Shown in pieces: positions 38,150 to 47,851 of a DNA stretch of 64,000 bases. The stretch comes from Candidatus Brachybacter algidus. GTDB lineage: Bacteria; Bacteroidota; Bacteroidia; Chitinophagales; Saprospiraceae. The stretch spans positions 1,349,288 through 1,413,287 of the forward strand of contig JADJSK010000001.1 of assembly GCA_016711705.1 (NCBI GenBank). Direction: 5' to 3'. Under the pieces are notes generated by a model that did not search any database, was not told the origin of the DNA, and saw only the letters and a list, made by a program, of their open reading frames with translations. The number at the start of each line of letters is the position of its first letter. Within the stretch, counting starts at the first letter, position 1. A program made the position numbers and the translations under genes.

Positions 38150-39265
38150 ATGAAATCATTATTGATTAATATTGGCAATTTGGCAAAAACTAAATTGGTA
38201 ATTGTACTTCTCTTTATTACCTATACTACTTTTACATCATGTAAGAAGGATACTGTTGATTTAGATCATGTGGGAATTCAGTCTACTGCTGAAGATATAG
38301 CATACTCTAATAGAATAGTTGAATTTTCAGAAAGAATGAATTCCAAAGATCTTGGTAGCTTAGAATTAAGAACGACTTATACTCTTGCTGAGTTAATGGA
38401 TTTGACCATGGATGGACTCTCTTACGAATATTCTACACTATTTAGTACTGTTGGAACAACTTATTCATACAGAGATACTATAAGTATCGGATTTGCATCA
38501 TCAACGTCAATTACTGATTTAGAAGCTTTAGCAATTTACGATTCTATTGCAAGTAAAGCAAGTCAACAAGCTCGAAGTATTGGTATCTCACCTGTTTACT
38601 TTTATGCTATTGCATTAAGTACATATAGTGTAACCTCTACTTCAGCAAATGTAGTGATAAGAGGTATTTATTCTGATGGTGACCCACAAGGTCCAGTAAA
38701 TCCGCCAACAAGCATACCTGAAGGAAGGGATTTTAATCTTAACTTTAAATGTACTGGAGGAGCTGCAAACTCAGCATCTGTTGTATTGACTGACTGGGTG
38801 AATAGTCTTCAACCAGCTGTTGGTATCGGAACCAATAAATTTATAACTACAAGAACATTTACTACAGTTAATACTGCTGTTGGTGATCCATTTTACGCAT
38901 CAGCATTAGATGCAGGTTGCCAAACTGCCAATTCAAGCGACCCTACGTCGGGTGATGGTAGTGTTGATACTAGGTCATTTTATTTTCTTTGTTCAGATGC
39001 AACTTGTTCGGCAATGACCTCAGATCTAGACTGTATTAGCCCAACTGAATATGCATATCATGCACCTCAGGTTGCGGCTTTATTTAATGAAGAAAGAATA
39101 AGAAGAGGTGCTACATATGTAAAGCGACTTTTAGTTAAAGGTTTTGATAGTAAAATAGGAAGCCCAGAAAAGGAACTTAAGAGATGGCATTTATCAGGAC
39201 TAGCTGTTAAAGTTCTTTCAACTGTTCCTCCTCATGAACCACCTGGAAAAGACATTTTAGAATAA
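38150..39265 (+). CDS. Lipoprotein of unknown function, 371 aa
   Basis: A hydrophobic leader (about 17-30) ends in a lipobox-like TFTSC, so the protein is likely lipidated at that Cys. The mature part has a Ser/Thr-rich region and several Cys residues (FLCSDATCSAM and others). No known domain is recognised. It stands on the plus strand after a 287-base gap and ends in a good terminator. Neighbouring genes are a T9SS protein and phage-type remnants, which may mark the stretch as accessory. Confidence 0.75.
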   Translation: MKSLLINIGNLAKTKLVIVLLFITYTTFTSCKKDTVDLDHVGIQSTAEDIAYSNRIVEFSERMNSKDLGSLELRTTYTLAELMDLTMDGLSYEYSTLFSTVGTTYSYRDTISIGFASSTSITDLEALAIYDSIASKASQQARSIGISPVYFYAIALSTYSVTSTSANVVIRGIYSDGDPQGPVNPPTSIPEGRDFNLNFKCTGGAANSASVVLTDWVNSLQPAVGIGTNKFITTRTFTTVNTAVGDPFYASALDAGCQTANSSDPTSGDGSVDTRSFYFLCSDATCSAMTSDLDCISPTEYAYHAPQVAALFNEERIRRGATYVKRLLVKGFDSKIGSPEKELKRWHLSGLAVKVLSTVPPHEPPGKDILE

Positions 39266-39279
39266 TTAATGAATATTAA

Positions 39280-39323
39280 ATTGTGGGTTGCCTAGCATTG
39301 TGTGTTAGGTAACCCCAATTTTA
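39280..39323 (+). terminator. Rho-independent terminator after the lipoprotein gene
   Basis: GGGTTGCCTA and TAGGTAACCC pair (one G-T wobble), extended outward by ATTG/CAAT, and are followed by TTTT. It isolates the lipoprotein transcript from the next gene. Confidence 0.8.
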
Positions 39324-39329
39324 ACTAAA

Positions 39330-40892
39330 ATGATAAAGATGAAATCAATAATTACATTGATAGGTTTGATTTTTTCCTTCAATTTAATAGGTCAGAACGA
39401 ACCATGGTTCTTCTATGATCATCCGGACTATTCTAATGACGCCATTTTTTCTTATAAAACTAACAATTTACTTATTTTTGACATACCTCGATTTGGATTG
39501 CATGAGCAATTCCAACCTGCATTTAGGGAAATTGATAAGGAAGGTAACATAATAAATGAAGTTAATGTACCATTCACCTATGCTGGAAGTAAAGTTTTTA
39601 TTAATAAGATTGATTCTAATTTCTTATTAACATATGTTGATTTTGATTTCATGAGTTTCCATGAAATACGATTTGTCTCCAAGTTATTTGACTACAATTT
39701 AAACATCTTGCAAGATACTTCAATAAAAATGACAAATCAATGGTGTATACCCAATCCTGGCTTTATTTGTGATGTTGGTTCTTATCAAACTATTCTTCCA
39801 ATAGAAATAGATTCTATATTACTTGTGGGAAATTTGGGACGAAAAATAGATTCTTCACAAATGTTTAAAGTTTCTTATAATAAAAAAGGTTTTATAAATG
39901 AACTCAAATTAGATCCCGTTAATATACCAGGAAATTACCTTTATTCGAAAAATATTATGGCATTTCCACAAACTTCTGAAACTTTTTATTTAAATAATGG
40001 AGGGAATATGGAGTTGCGAAACCGAAATTTAAAAATTTTAAAATCTAAGGATTATACTGGCTTTTCACAAAATCAAATTTTACCTTGGGGTATTGCAGAA
40101 TTTCACAGATTAGAAGACTCCACTTATATAATTTTTGCAGGCACAAGTTATCAGCAAGATACTGGAATTTCAAGGAAAATAATTCTTGGTAAATTTGATA
40201 AAAAACTAAACTTTTTAAGTCAAGATACTGTGGAAATTCCTATCTTTTTCCATGGAGCTCACTCTTCAAATTTTGGATACGTACCTTTCAACAAAGGTAT
40301 ACTTGAAGAGCCCGACGGTAATTTTATTAGCTTTTTATCTTATAAAAATCAAGAAACTGGTGATACAAGTTCTTCCAGAATATTGGTACTTCGTTATGAT
40401 AAGGATTTGAATATTTTATGTAGCAATACATACATTGCAAGAGATAAAGAAATTACAATTAGAGATGTAACTATTGATGAAAACGGAAATTATTATTTAA
40501 GCGTCGGTTATGCTACTAAGGAGAATTCTTTCAGTGAGATCAATACTACCATTATCAAGGTAAATAAGGATTGTGATATACCGGGAATGGAAACTGTTGA
40601 GGAGTATCTTGGAGAGTTGTCTGTTATTGAAAACGAAAATTCATTTGGATTTCATGTCCTTCAGAATCCTGCAGTTGATAACTTAGTGTTATTTGCATCA
40701 TCGAATATAGATTATAACAATTGTAGTTTACAATTATTTAACGGATCAGGAGTACTCTTGTACGATTCTAAAGTGATTTTCAATAATAATCAAATTAAGG
40801 TTCCAATTCATAACTATGTTCCTGGTATATATTTTTATAATTTAAAAATAGGTAACAAACTTGCGAACGCCGGCAAGTTTGTCAAAATATAA
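39330..40892 (+). CDS. T9SS-secreted protein of unknown function
   Basis: A signal peptide (residues 1-22, ending LIGQ) is followed by about 410 residues with propeller-like strands, and a type A T9SS sorting domain at the end (NPAVDNLVLFASS near 445, GIYFYNLKIGNK, ending AGKFVKI). Architecture and length resemble the protein at 50027-51544, so they are probably distant paralogues. The start could also be the ATG at 39339. No active site or specific activity can be named. Confidence 0.75.
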   Translation: MIKMKSIITLIGLIFSFNLIGQNEPWFFYDHPDYSNDAIFSYKTNNLLIFDIPRFGLHEQFQPAFREIDKEGNIINEVNVPFTYAGSKVFINKIDSNFLLTYVDFDFMSFHEIRFVSKLFDYNLNILQDTSIKMTNQWCIPNPGFICDVGSYQTILPIEIDSILLVGNLGRKIDSSQMFKVSYNKKGFINELKLDPVNIPGNYLYSKNIMAFPQTSETFYLNNGGNMELRNRNLKILKSKDYTGFSQNQILPWGIAEFHRLEDSTYIIFAGTSYQQDTGISRKIILGKFDKKLNFLSQDTVEIPIFFHGAHSSNFGYVPFNKGILEEPDGNFISFLSYKNQETGDTSSSRILVLRYDKDLNILCSNTYIARDKEITIRDVTIDENGNYYLSVGYATKENSFSEINTTIIKVNKDCDIPGMETVEEYLGELSVIENENSFGFHVLQNPAVDNLVLFASSNIDYNNCSLQLFNGSGVLLYDSKVIFNNNQIKVPIHNYVPGIYFYNLKIGNKLANAGKFVKI

Positions 40893-40901
40893 AATAGTTA
40901 A

Positions 40902-40948
40902 CCTATTGTCCGTCAATAGGATAATCTGCAATTTAATGCAGGTTTTTT
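40902..40948 (+). terminator. Double hairpin terminator
   Basis: CCTATTG/CAATAGG (40902-40920) is followed by CTGCA/TGCAG (40926-40941) and then a T6 tract (40943-40948). It lies just after the stop codon of the T9SS gene. Confidence 0.75.
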
Positions 40949-41019
40949 ATTATTGAAGTGTTTTTGTTGACAAAAAAGTTAATTTTATTTCTTAATTTTC
41001 AAATAAAAATTAATACCAA

Positions 41020-41136
41020 ATGAATGAATTTAAACCAGGAGATTTAGTAAAACTTAAAAGTGGCGGCCCGTTAATGACTGTTGGTTCAGGATTAAAAAGG
41101 TTTGCATTGCACTTGGTAAGGCAGGGGCAAAAGTAA
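41020..41136 (+). pseudogene. Truncated DUF2158 (YodC-like) N-terminus
   Basis: The translation opens MNEFKPGDLVKLKSGGPLMT, the characteristic N-terminus of the small DUF2158/YodC family. After GGPLMTVGSG the sequence is unrelated to the family and stops at 41134-41136. At this point another reading frame takes up an amidoligase-like fragment. The start of a normal DUF2158 gene therefore appears to be joined to foreign sequence. Confidence 0.6.
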
Positions 41137-41528
41137 ATAAATCATGCGGCTTTCATGTTCACATTGGAGCAGATGATCTAAATGTAGATAACTTCAAATC
41201 ATTGGTTAAGTCTTATATAAATCTTGAGAATTCATTTGATGCAATCATGCCGGAGAGCAGAAGAGGAAACACAAATACTTATTGTAAGAATCTTACTTCA
41301 GTTTCAAATATAGTGAATAAGGTTGAGGCATCGAGTACAGTTACTGAAATGGCAAGGGTATTCGGAGGTAGATACTATAAATTGAACCTTCAATCTTATT
41401 TAAAATACAGTACTGTAGAGTTCAGACAGCACTCAGGAATTAACATTTGGAGATATCCTTATGGAGCTTCACTTGCGAATCCTGATTTCGAAGAAATAAA
41501 GTATCATCAGACACCTAAGCCTGTGTAA
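41058..41528 (+). pseudogene. Amidoligase-like fragment (C-terminal half)
   Basis: In this frame CGFHVHIG (about 41145-41168), followed later by VEFRQHSG, matches the amidoligase_2 family, ATP-grasp-like enzymes related to glutamine synthetase that form amide bonds. Only the C-terminal 140 or so residues are present, with no start codon joined to the N-terminal catalytic half. The nearest usable ATG is at 41202, inside the domain. It is best read as a remnant. Confidence 0.6.
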
Positions 41529-41711
41529 ATGATATCTGATGCCATCTTTGATATTACCAATACTGGAGATCTAGTTATCGATTGGTTCAAAGGATCCGTG
41601 ACATGTTTGATGTCATGCGAAAAGACCGAAATCAAGGCGCGACTCACTGAGATTGAACCACTTTATGTTCATCTTGCAATCACTCGTTATTTAAATCATT
41701 GTAATAAATGA
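41529..41711 (+). pseudogene. Possible DUF2158 C-terminal half, 60 aa
   Basis: GDLVIDWFKGSVTCLM resembles the second half of DUF2158/YodC-like proteins, which commonly carry a V-x-x-x-WF-x-G strand. With the fragment at 41020 it may be one family member split by about 440 bases of amidoligase-like DNA. A coincidental frame is possible. The following gap 41712-42165 holds only a short frame (41785-41925) that I cannot assign. Confidence 0.35.
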
Positions 41712-42165
41712 GGAAGGGCCAAGAGATTATGATCCATAAAAAATTGGTAAAGTTTTGCGGCCCAAAAAGCACAGCCTCGAGAGGATGGTTGAGATCAAAC
41801 TTTTAAATCCGGATATGTTTATTACAAAGTATCAGCAGCGATCGGCACCACTTGATGGCCGAATTATTAAACGTAAATACATTAGAATTAAACCGATATT
41901 TCAAAATCCTGCAATTTTACAGTGATAATTTAGTGGGAGAAAATAAAATTTGGTTTCAATTAAGTTAAAATATTTTACAACGATTTAGCTTTTTTAATAA
42001 AAAACATTCTGTATTTGATGGATAAATTTATAAAAATACATTGCAGCGAATAAAGAATATTTTTTATATATATTTTTGTAATATATAACAAATTTTAAGT
42101 ATTTATTAATAGTTGTAGCTGAATGAAATAAAATTTCTATTTTTATGGTCAATTAAAATTTTAAC

Positions 42166-44286
42166 ATGATCAACTTTTACAGAATAACAGCATTTTTTTT
42201 ATTATTCATAATCTCCAAAAACGAAGCTTCCGCTCAGGATCCGCTTCCAAGGATTAAACTCGTTCAAGTATTCGATACTTTAAAATCACCTGTCTGTCTT
42301 GCAAATTGTAACGATGACAGAATATTTATAGTCGAACAAAAAGGAATTATAAAAATCGGGTATCCGGACGGTACTATTTTACCTGTTCCATTTTTAAATA
42401 TTACTGATAGAGTAAAAAGTGGCGGAGAGCGAGGTTTATTAGGATTAGCATTTCCACCTGATTTTAAGCAGAGCGGCAACTTTTATGTGAATTATACAGG
42501 AGAGGATGATTCGAAAACTATCATTTCCAGATTTAAAATATCATCAGATTCTAATGTAGCTGTTAAAAACCTGGAGGAGAAAATTCTGAAAATAAATCAA
42601 CCCTTTTCCAATCACAATGGCGGCAATATCGCGTTCGGTAGTGATTCCTATCTATACATAGGTACAGGAGATGGCGGTTCAGGTGGAGACCCACAAAATA
42701 ACTCACAAAATAAGCAAAGTTTACTTGGCAAAATGCTAAGGATAGATGTTAGCACTATTACAGGCTACCAAGTGCCTCCAGATAATCCATTTGTTGGAAA
42801 CACTGAATATAGATCTGAAATTTGGGCTATGGGCATGCGTAATCCATGGAGATTTAATTTTGATGAAAGAAATGGAAATCTGTGGATAGCAGATGTTGGC
42901 CAGGGCCAATGGGAAGAAGTGGATTATGAAAAAGCAGGCCAAGGTGGAAAAAATTACGGATGGCGATGCTATGAAGGGTATGCGCCTTACAATACAACAG
43001 GGTGTCTTGAAGAAAGCAATTATACTTTCCCTGTAGCTGCATTTTCGCATAGCCAAGGACATTGCAGTATTACAGGTGGTGTGGTAGACATTAAAGACTC
43101 TACTTCATCTTTATATGGTTTTTATTTTTCTGCCGATTATTGCTCAGGTCAATTCTGGGGAACAAGAATTAAACCAGACAAGACTTTCGAGACAATTGAA
43201 CTGCTTAAACCACAATTCAGCAATTTCGTAGCATTCGGCTATGATTTGAACAAAAATATATATGTATCCAGAGACAATGGCTCTATCTATAGAATTGATA
43301 CATTTCCATTGTGCACCACTTACCTATTGATCAGTGGAGATAATGACCATGTGGGATGTGGAATAGAAAGTGTTGAATTATACGCACCTACTTTTGAAAA
43401 CGGTACGTATACCTGGTATCTTGATGGTGAGGAGATTGATGAGAGTAACACAGATACTTTGACAGTGAATGAAGCAGGTGAATACACCGTAGTTTTCAGA
43501 TCTGATGCATGCAGTGCAATATCTCTTAAGCCCTTTTCTTTAAATAAAAATGAGGCAATTCCAGTGGATCTCCTTGACTTACCTGTAGAATATTGCATCA
43601 ATGGCGCACCTCTCGTTCTTAATGGCAATCCATCAGGTGGAGTATTCATAGGAACAGGCATGGAAGGTAATGTTTTCAATCCTGCTGTGAGTAATATTGG
43701 CGTTTTTTCAATCACTTATTTTTATGAAGACGCAGAAGGGTGCTCAGGCTTTGACGTACAAAACATAAAAATAGTTAGAGAGGCAGAAACAAATATAATA
43801 TCCGCACCACCCCATCAGTGCCTTCAAGGAGCACCGCTGGACTTGGAAGCAGAACCTGAAGAGGGTGCCTTTAGTGGACCAGGGATTTCAGGAGATACTT
43901 TTTATCCGCAGGTAGCAGGCGTCGGAGTACATAAAATTTACTTTACATATACACCTTTTCCAGGATGTACAGCTGTGGATTCTATTTATATTACAGTAGA
44001 CGATTGCACGAGCAATACAAAGGATATAGATAAAAGTGCCTATGAGGTATACCCGAATCCTGCACAGAATGATCTGATTGTAAAATACAATTCTAATACG
44101 ACTAAGCCAAAAACAATAAAGTTGATCAATCAACTAGGGCAGATAGTATTTTTTAATGAATTGAGTGAGAAAGATAGAAACAAAGACCTATATAAGATCA
44201 ATCTGGCTTCATTGCCATCGGGCTCCTATATCATTGTTATAAATGACGCTCAGGATCAGTTTGTAAAAAAGATCATAAAAAATTAA
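42166..44286 (+). CDS. PQQ-dependent aldose/sorbosone dehydrogenase-like protein, T9SS secreted
   Basis: Signal peptide residues 1-23 (ending ASAQ). Residues ~25-375 form a soluble glucose dehydrogenase/sorbosone dehydrogenase propeller (GGERGLLGLAFPPDF, HNGGNIAFG, GTGDGGSGGDP, MRNPWRFNFD, ADVGQGQWEEVDY). These proteins oxidise sugars with PQQ. Residues ~380-620 contain Ig-like domains, and the end is a type A T9SS sorting domain (YEVYPNPAQNDLIVKY near 627). Substrate is not determined; members can also be pseudo-enzymes. Confidence 0.88.
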   Translation: MINFYRITAFFLLFIISKNEASAQDPLPRIKLVQVFDTLKSPVCLANCNDDRIFIVEQKGIIKIGYPDGTILPVPFLNITDRVKSGGERGLLGLAFPPDFKQSGNFYVNYTGEDDSKTIISRFKISSDSNVAVKNLEEKILKINQPFSNHNGGNIAFGSDSYLYIGTGDGGSGGDPQNNSQNKQSLLGKMLRIDVSTITGYQVPPDNPFVGNTEYRSEIWAMGMRNPWRFNFDERNGNLWIADVGQGQWEEVDYEKAGQGGKNYGWRCYEGYAPYNTTGCLEESNYTFPVAAFSHSQGHCSITGGVVDIKDSTSSLYGFYFSADYCSGQFWGTRIKPDKTFETIELLKPQFSNFVAFGYDLNKNIYVSRDNGSIYRIDTFPLCTTYLLISGDNDHVGCGIESVELYAPTFENGTYTWYLDGEEIDESNTDTLTVNEAGEYTVVFRSDACSAISLKPFSLNKNEAIPVDLLDLPVEYCINGAPLVLNGNPSGGVFIGTGMEGNVFNPAVSNIGVFSITYFYEDAEGCSGFDVQNIKIVREAETNIISAPPHQCLQGAPLDLEAEPEEGAFSGPGISGDTFYPQVAGVGVHKIYFTYTPFPGCTAVDSIYITVDDCTSNTKDIDKSAYEVYPNPAQNDLIVKYNSNTTKPKTIKLINQLGQIVFFNELSEKDRNKDLYKINLASLPSGSYIIVINDAQDQFVKKIIKN

Positions 44287-44291
44287 TAAGG

Positions 44292-44374
44292 TGCCCACGG
44301 CCGGATTCGAACCGGCACGGACATAGTCCACAGCCCCCTCAAGACTGCATGTCTACCAATTTCACCACGTGGGC
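44292..44374 (-). tRNA. tRNA-Leu, anticodon GAG
   Basis: Read on the minus strand, an acceptor stem GCCCACG/CGTGGGC, a discriminator A, and a long variable arm define a class II tRNA of 83 bases. The anticodon stem CAGTC/GGCTG encloses the loop TTGAGGG, giving the anticodon GAG (Leu codons CTC/CTT). The T-arm contains GGTTCGAATCC. The 3' CCA is not encoded. Confidence 0.95.
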
Positions 44375-44384
44375 ATGAATTGAT

Positions 44385-44423
44385 AACAAAGGATGCAATG
44401 TAAATTTACATCCTTTGTTTTTT
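44385..44423 (+). terminator. Plus-strand rho-independent terminator downstream of the sugar dehydrogenase
   Basis: AACAAAGGATG (44385-44395) pairs perfectly with CATCCTTTGTT (44409-44419), followed by T4. Its orientation fits a plus-strand transcript from the dehydrogenase gene, which would run antisense through the tRNA-Leu. Confidence 0.75.
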
Positions 44424-44557
44424 AGTTCATGTTTGGTATAACTTCTCATACCATTTTTTTAAACAAGGGCGTGAAGGTAAAAAACCATTGGATAAAATAA
44501 AAATATTTTCACTTATTACATTAAATTTGCACTTCAACATTAGAAGTAAAGTGTGGT

Positions 44558-44779
44558 ATGGCTGAATCTGAATTTAAAAATATACTTGAAAAATCTGCCT
44601 TTGGTGTTTGCACTTATATCGGGGAGAAAATGGGTATTGCTACCAGCAGAGTAAGACTTTACTTTATTTATCTTTCGTGCGCAACCCTTGGATCCTCTAT
44701 CCTCATGTATCTCTTCTTGGCATTTTGGGTCAATATCAGAAAGTACTTGAAAAGGAATAGCAAAGCCGTCTGGGAATAG
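44558..44779 (+). CDS. PspC-domain protein
   Basis: A 73-residue PspC domain: the amphipathic GVCTYIGEKMGIATSRVRLYF part (about residues 16-36) precedes one membrane helix (about 38-58). PspC domains act in envelope stress responses. This minimal stand-alone form is frequent in Bacteroidota. A TAAATTTG -7-like element lies at 44522-44529. Confidence 0.85.
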   Translation: MAESEFKNILEKSAFGVCTYIGEKMGIATSRVRLYFIYLSCATLGSSILMYLFLAFWVNIRKYLKRNSKAVWE

Positions 44780-44947
44780 ATCTTAATCCATCATATTCTA
44801 CGGGAATAACAATCTCTGTCTTTCAAGGGATTATGTCCGTATGTTCCAAATTTATCTAATATTTAACTTAACCCTCAGTAATAAACAAGGTACGATCTCT
44901 GTTTGTTATGAATCAATCAGCATTCTTTTAAAACTAAAAACCACGAG

Positions 44948-45496
44948 ATGAAATACAGATCATTATTTTTCCTATACGCTATTACATTTCTTTTTGCCTG
45001 CAAAACAATAGAGCCAAATAAAAACGAAGTCAGGGTAGAGCGAAAAAATGCAGCAAAAGCAGAGAAGGGCAAGGTCAATAAGGATATTGCAGATTTCCTG
45101 GTCAGCGCTGCTGATGGGCGTATGATGGGCATGAAACAAGGAAAGTTGGCAGTGCTGAAAGGAACTACATCTGAGATTCGTGCCTATGGCCAATTAATGG
45201 AAAGCGACCAAGCCAAAATGCTTAAAGTGATCAAAAAACTAGCCAAGAAACGCAAAATCACCCTTCCACGAATTATAAGTGCTGAAAAAGAGGATGGATT
45301 CAAAGACCTCACTGCAAAAAGCGACAAGGCTTTTGACAAAAAATTCATTAAAATGATGAAGATCGATCACAAGAGAGATATTAAAGAATTTAAGAACGCA
45401 AGAGAGTTCAATGATCCTGAAATTAAGGCATTTGCGGAGGAATATTTACCAATGATCCAGTCTCATTTGGACAAGCTGGATGGGTTGAAGGATTAG
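44948..45496 (+). CDS. DUF4142 lipoprotein
   Basis: A leader of about 16 residues ends in LFACKT, a probable lipobox with a lipidated Cys. The mature protein is helical and carries a DUF4142 domain (FLVSAADGRMMGMKQGKLAV, about residues 49-68, and a C-terminal helix ending in HLDKLDGLKD). The family is ferritin-like in appearance and its function is unknown; secreted members are common in Bacteroidota. The operon status is unclear. Confidence 0.82.
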   Translation: MKYRSLFFLYAITFLFACKTIEPNKNEVRVERKNAAKAEKGKVNKDIADFLVSAADGRMMGMKQGKLAVLKGTTSEIRAYGQLMESDQAKMLKVIKKLAKKRKITLPRIISAEKEDGFKDLTAKSDKAFDKKFIKMMKIDHKRDIKEFKNAREFNDPEIKAFAEEYLPMIQSHLDKLDGLKD

Positions 45497-45520
45497 GTGT
45501 CAGAGGTCAGAAGTCTGATA

Positions 45521-45582
45521 ATTTTAAAATGGTTACAGTAGGGACATGTCGCGACCTGTCCCTACAGTAACCATTTTAAAAT
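45521..45582. repeat. Long REP-like palindrome with GTAG feet
   Basis: Two arms of 26 bases (45521-45546 and 45557-45582) match with one mismatch. The inner part, GTAGGGACA...TGTCCCTAC around GTCGCGAC, resembles REP elements mobilised by RAYT transposases, which have a GTAG foot. No RAYT gene is in this window. It also could end the DUF4142 transcript. Confidence 0.7.
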
Positions 45583-45679
45583 TCGTGATAGATAGTTTAC
45601 AATTATTAAGAAAGTAAAACCGATAAAATAACGTTGAGAAATAAGGTATAATCTGTTGGCAATATCCAATTATCATCTT

Positions 45680-45718
45680 ATTACCTATTACTCATTACCT
45701 ATTACCCATCACCCTATC
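45680..45718. repeat. Imperfect heptanucleotide array (ATTACCY)
   Basis: Five consecutive units of seven bases (ATTACCT, ATTACTC, ATTACCT, ATTACCC, ATCACCC) lie just before the hutU stop codon. This is the reverse complement type of the GGGTAAT array at 49774-49820. Confidence 0.6.
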
Positions 45719-45727
45719 ACTTATAAC

Positions 45728-47752
45728 TTAAATCCCATCCAATATGCTTTTATCAACAAGATTAACTTCCGTGATCATCATATTTGGATATCGAACTTTT
45801 GCTTTTTTGATCGTATCAATAGCATGCTCGTTTCTGGCCCATGATCGGCGTGCAATACCGTTATATACATCCCAATGCAGCATACTCGTCAAACGACGTT
45901 CGGCATCATCACTTCCATCCAGAACCATTCCAAAACCACCGTTGATTACTTCACCCCACCCTACTCCACCACCATTGTGGATAGAGACCCAAGTGGCTCC
46001 TCTGAAACTGTCACCAATGACATTATGCACAGCCATATCTGCAGTAAAAGATGAACCATCATAAATATTGGAAGTTTCCCGATAAGGTGAATCCGTACCG
46101 GATACATCATGATGATCACGGCCCAACACTACCGGACCACTAAGTGCTCCTTGATTAATTGCGTTATTAAAAGCCTTTGCTATAGCGATTCTACCTTCGG
46201 CATCAGCATAAAGTATTCTGGATTTCGAACCTACCACAGGAATTTGTTCCTTTGCATTCCGTATCCATTGAAGGTTATCATTTAATTGAGGTATGATATC
46301 ATTATCGGCGGATTTGATAAGTTCTAAAATGACAGATTCAGCTATTTTATCAGTTAAATCCAGATCTTCTTGCAAGGCACTGGTGCACACCCACCGGAAT
46401 GGTCCAAAGCCATAATCAAAACATAATGGTCCCATGATATCTTCTACGTAGCTAGGATATCTATATTTCACATCACTCCCTTGAGCAAATACATCTGCAC
46501 CTGCTTTTCCAGCCTCTTTTAAGAAGGCATTACCATAATCCCAAAAATACATTCCTTTTGAAGTGAGCGCATTGACCGCTTTAACATGCCTTATGAGGGA
46601 TTTCTCTACAGCAGATTTGAAGCCTATCCTATCTGACAACATCAATTTTTTCGCTTCCTCAAAAGAATAGCCAACTGGTGTATATCCCATGTCATCAATA
46701 TTGTGAAGAGAAGTCTGATCAGAACCAAGTTCTATTTTAATATTGTTTTCTACAAAATATTCCAGTAAGTCAACTACGTTTCCATGGTATATGAGGGTAA
46801 TCACAACCTTTTCTGCTCTCGCCCTTTCTAAGTGACTTATGCATGCGACAAGGTCTGTATACACATTTTCTCTAAAAATATACCCATCGGCAACTCTTTG
46901 GTCTACAGCATCTTTATCAGTCTCTGCAATGATAGTAACAGCTTCAGTGATGATGCCTGCTAAGGCCTGTGCTCCTGACATTCCTCCAAGACCAGATGTT
47001 AGGAAAACTTTTCCACGCAAATTTTCTCCCAAACCAAGCATTCGACCTGCATTGAGCAAAGTGATCGTAGTTCCATGAACAATCCCTTGTGGACCGATGT
47101 ACATAAAAGACCCTGCGGTCATCTGCCCATATTGAGTGACGCCGAGCGCATTGTATTTATTCCAATCATTCTTGGAAGAATGATTTGGTATCATCATACC
47201 GTTGGTCACAACTACTCTCGGAGCATCTTTGTGACTTGGAAATAAACCTAGCGGATGTCCTGAATAAAGCACTAATGTTTGCTCATCCGTCATTACGGAC
47301 AAATATTTCATTACCAATAAATATTGCGCCCAATTCTGAAAAACCGCACCATTTCCCCCATAGGTGATGAGTTCATGTGGGTGCTTTGCAACTTTATGAT
47401 CAAGATTATTCTGTATCATCAACATGATAGCCGCAGCTTGGTGACACTTGGCAGGATATTGATCAACAGGTCGGGAATACATTCGATATGAGGGCAAAAA
47501 TCGATACATATAAATCCTGCCATAAGTGTCCAATTCATCTGCAAATTCCTTTGCTAAAACAGCATGAAATTCTTGCTTAAAATATCTAAGTGCATTAGAG
47601 ATGGCCAATAAACGTTCTTCCTTTGTTAGCACTCCATCAAGATTTCGAACGGGTGCATGAGATACAGTGGCATCGAAAGAATATTTAGTGGGTAAGATAT
47701 CCGGAATACCATGTTTAATGGCAGTTTGGAAAGCGCTAAGATCCTCAATCAT
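45728..47752 (-). CDS. hutU: Urocanate hydratase
   Basis: A protein of about 674 residues, longer than the ~557-residue proteobacterial HutU; I believe the long form is usual in Bacteroidota. Seen are YGGNGAVFQNWAQYLL, LYSGHPLGLFPSH, the NAD-binding region GPQGIVHGTTITLLNAGR and LTSGLGGMSGAQ, and SIHNGGGVGWGEVINGGFGM near the C-terminus. It hydrates urocanate to imidazolonepropionate in histidine degradation. I start it at the ATG at 47752 because upstream residues to 47800 do not fit the family. No other hut genes are in this window. Confidence 0.95.
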   Translation of the reverse strand: MIEDLSAFQTAIKHGIPDILPTKYSFDATVSHAPVRNLDGVLTKEERLLAISNALRYFKQEFHAVLAKEFADELDTYGRIYMYRFLPSYRMYSRPVDQYPAKCHQAAAIMLMIQNNLDHKVAKHPHELITYGGNGAVFQNWAQYLLVMKYLSVMTDEQTLVLYSGHPLGLFPSHKDAPRVVVTNGMMIPNHSSKNDWNKYNALGVTQYGQMTAGSFMYIGPQGIVHGTTITLLNAGRMLGLGENLRGKVFLTSGLGGMSGAQALAGIITEAVTIIAETDKDAVDQRVADGYIFRENVYTDLVACISHLERARAEKVVITLIYHGNVVDLLEYFVENNIKIELGSDQTSLHNIDDMGYTPVGYSFEEAKKLMLSDRIGFKSAVEKSLIRHVKAVNALTSKGMYFWDYGNAFLKEAGKAGADVFAQGSDVKYRYPSYVEDIMGPLCFDYGFGPFRWVCTSALQEDLDLTDKIAESVILELIKSADNDIIPQLNDNLQWIRNAKEQIPVVGSKSRILYADAEGRIAIAKAFNNAINQGALSGPVVLGRDHHDVSGTDSPYRETSNIYDGSSFTADMAVHNVIGDSFRGATWVSIHNGGGVGWGEVINGGFGMVLDGSDDAERRLTSMLHWDVYNGIARRSWARNEHAIDTIKKAKVRYPNMMITEVNLVDKSILDGI

Positions 47753-47851
47753 AATAGTAGAATTTAATATAAAGTGCAAAATAAAGACCTTTTTAGCCAA
47801 ATCTCATTTAAAATGAGGGAATAATGATTGTATTATCAATATTCTAAAATA

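Noticed and set aside
41785..41925. A 46-residue frame in the gap before the sugar dehydrogenase
   Set aside because: Short and basic without a recognisable family; it may be a remnant of the accessory stretch but cannot be supported as a gene.
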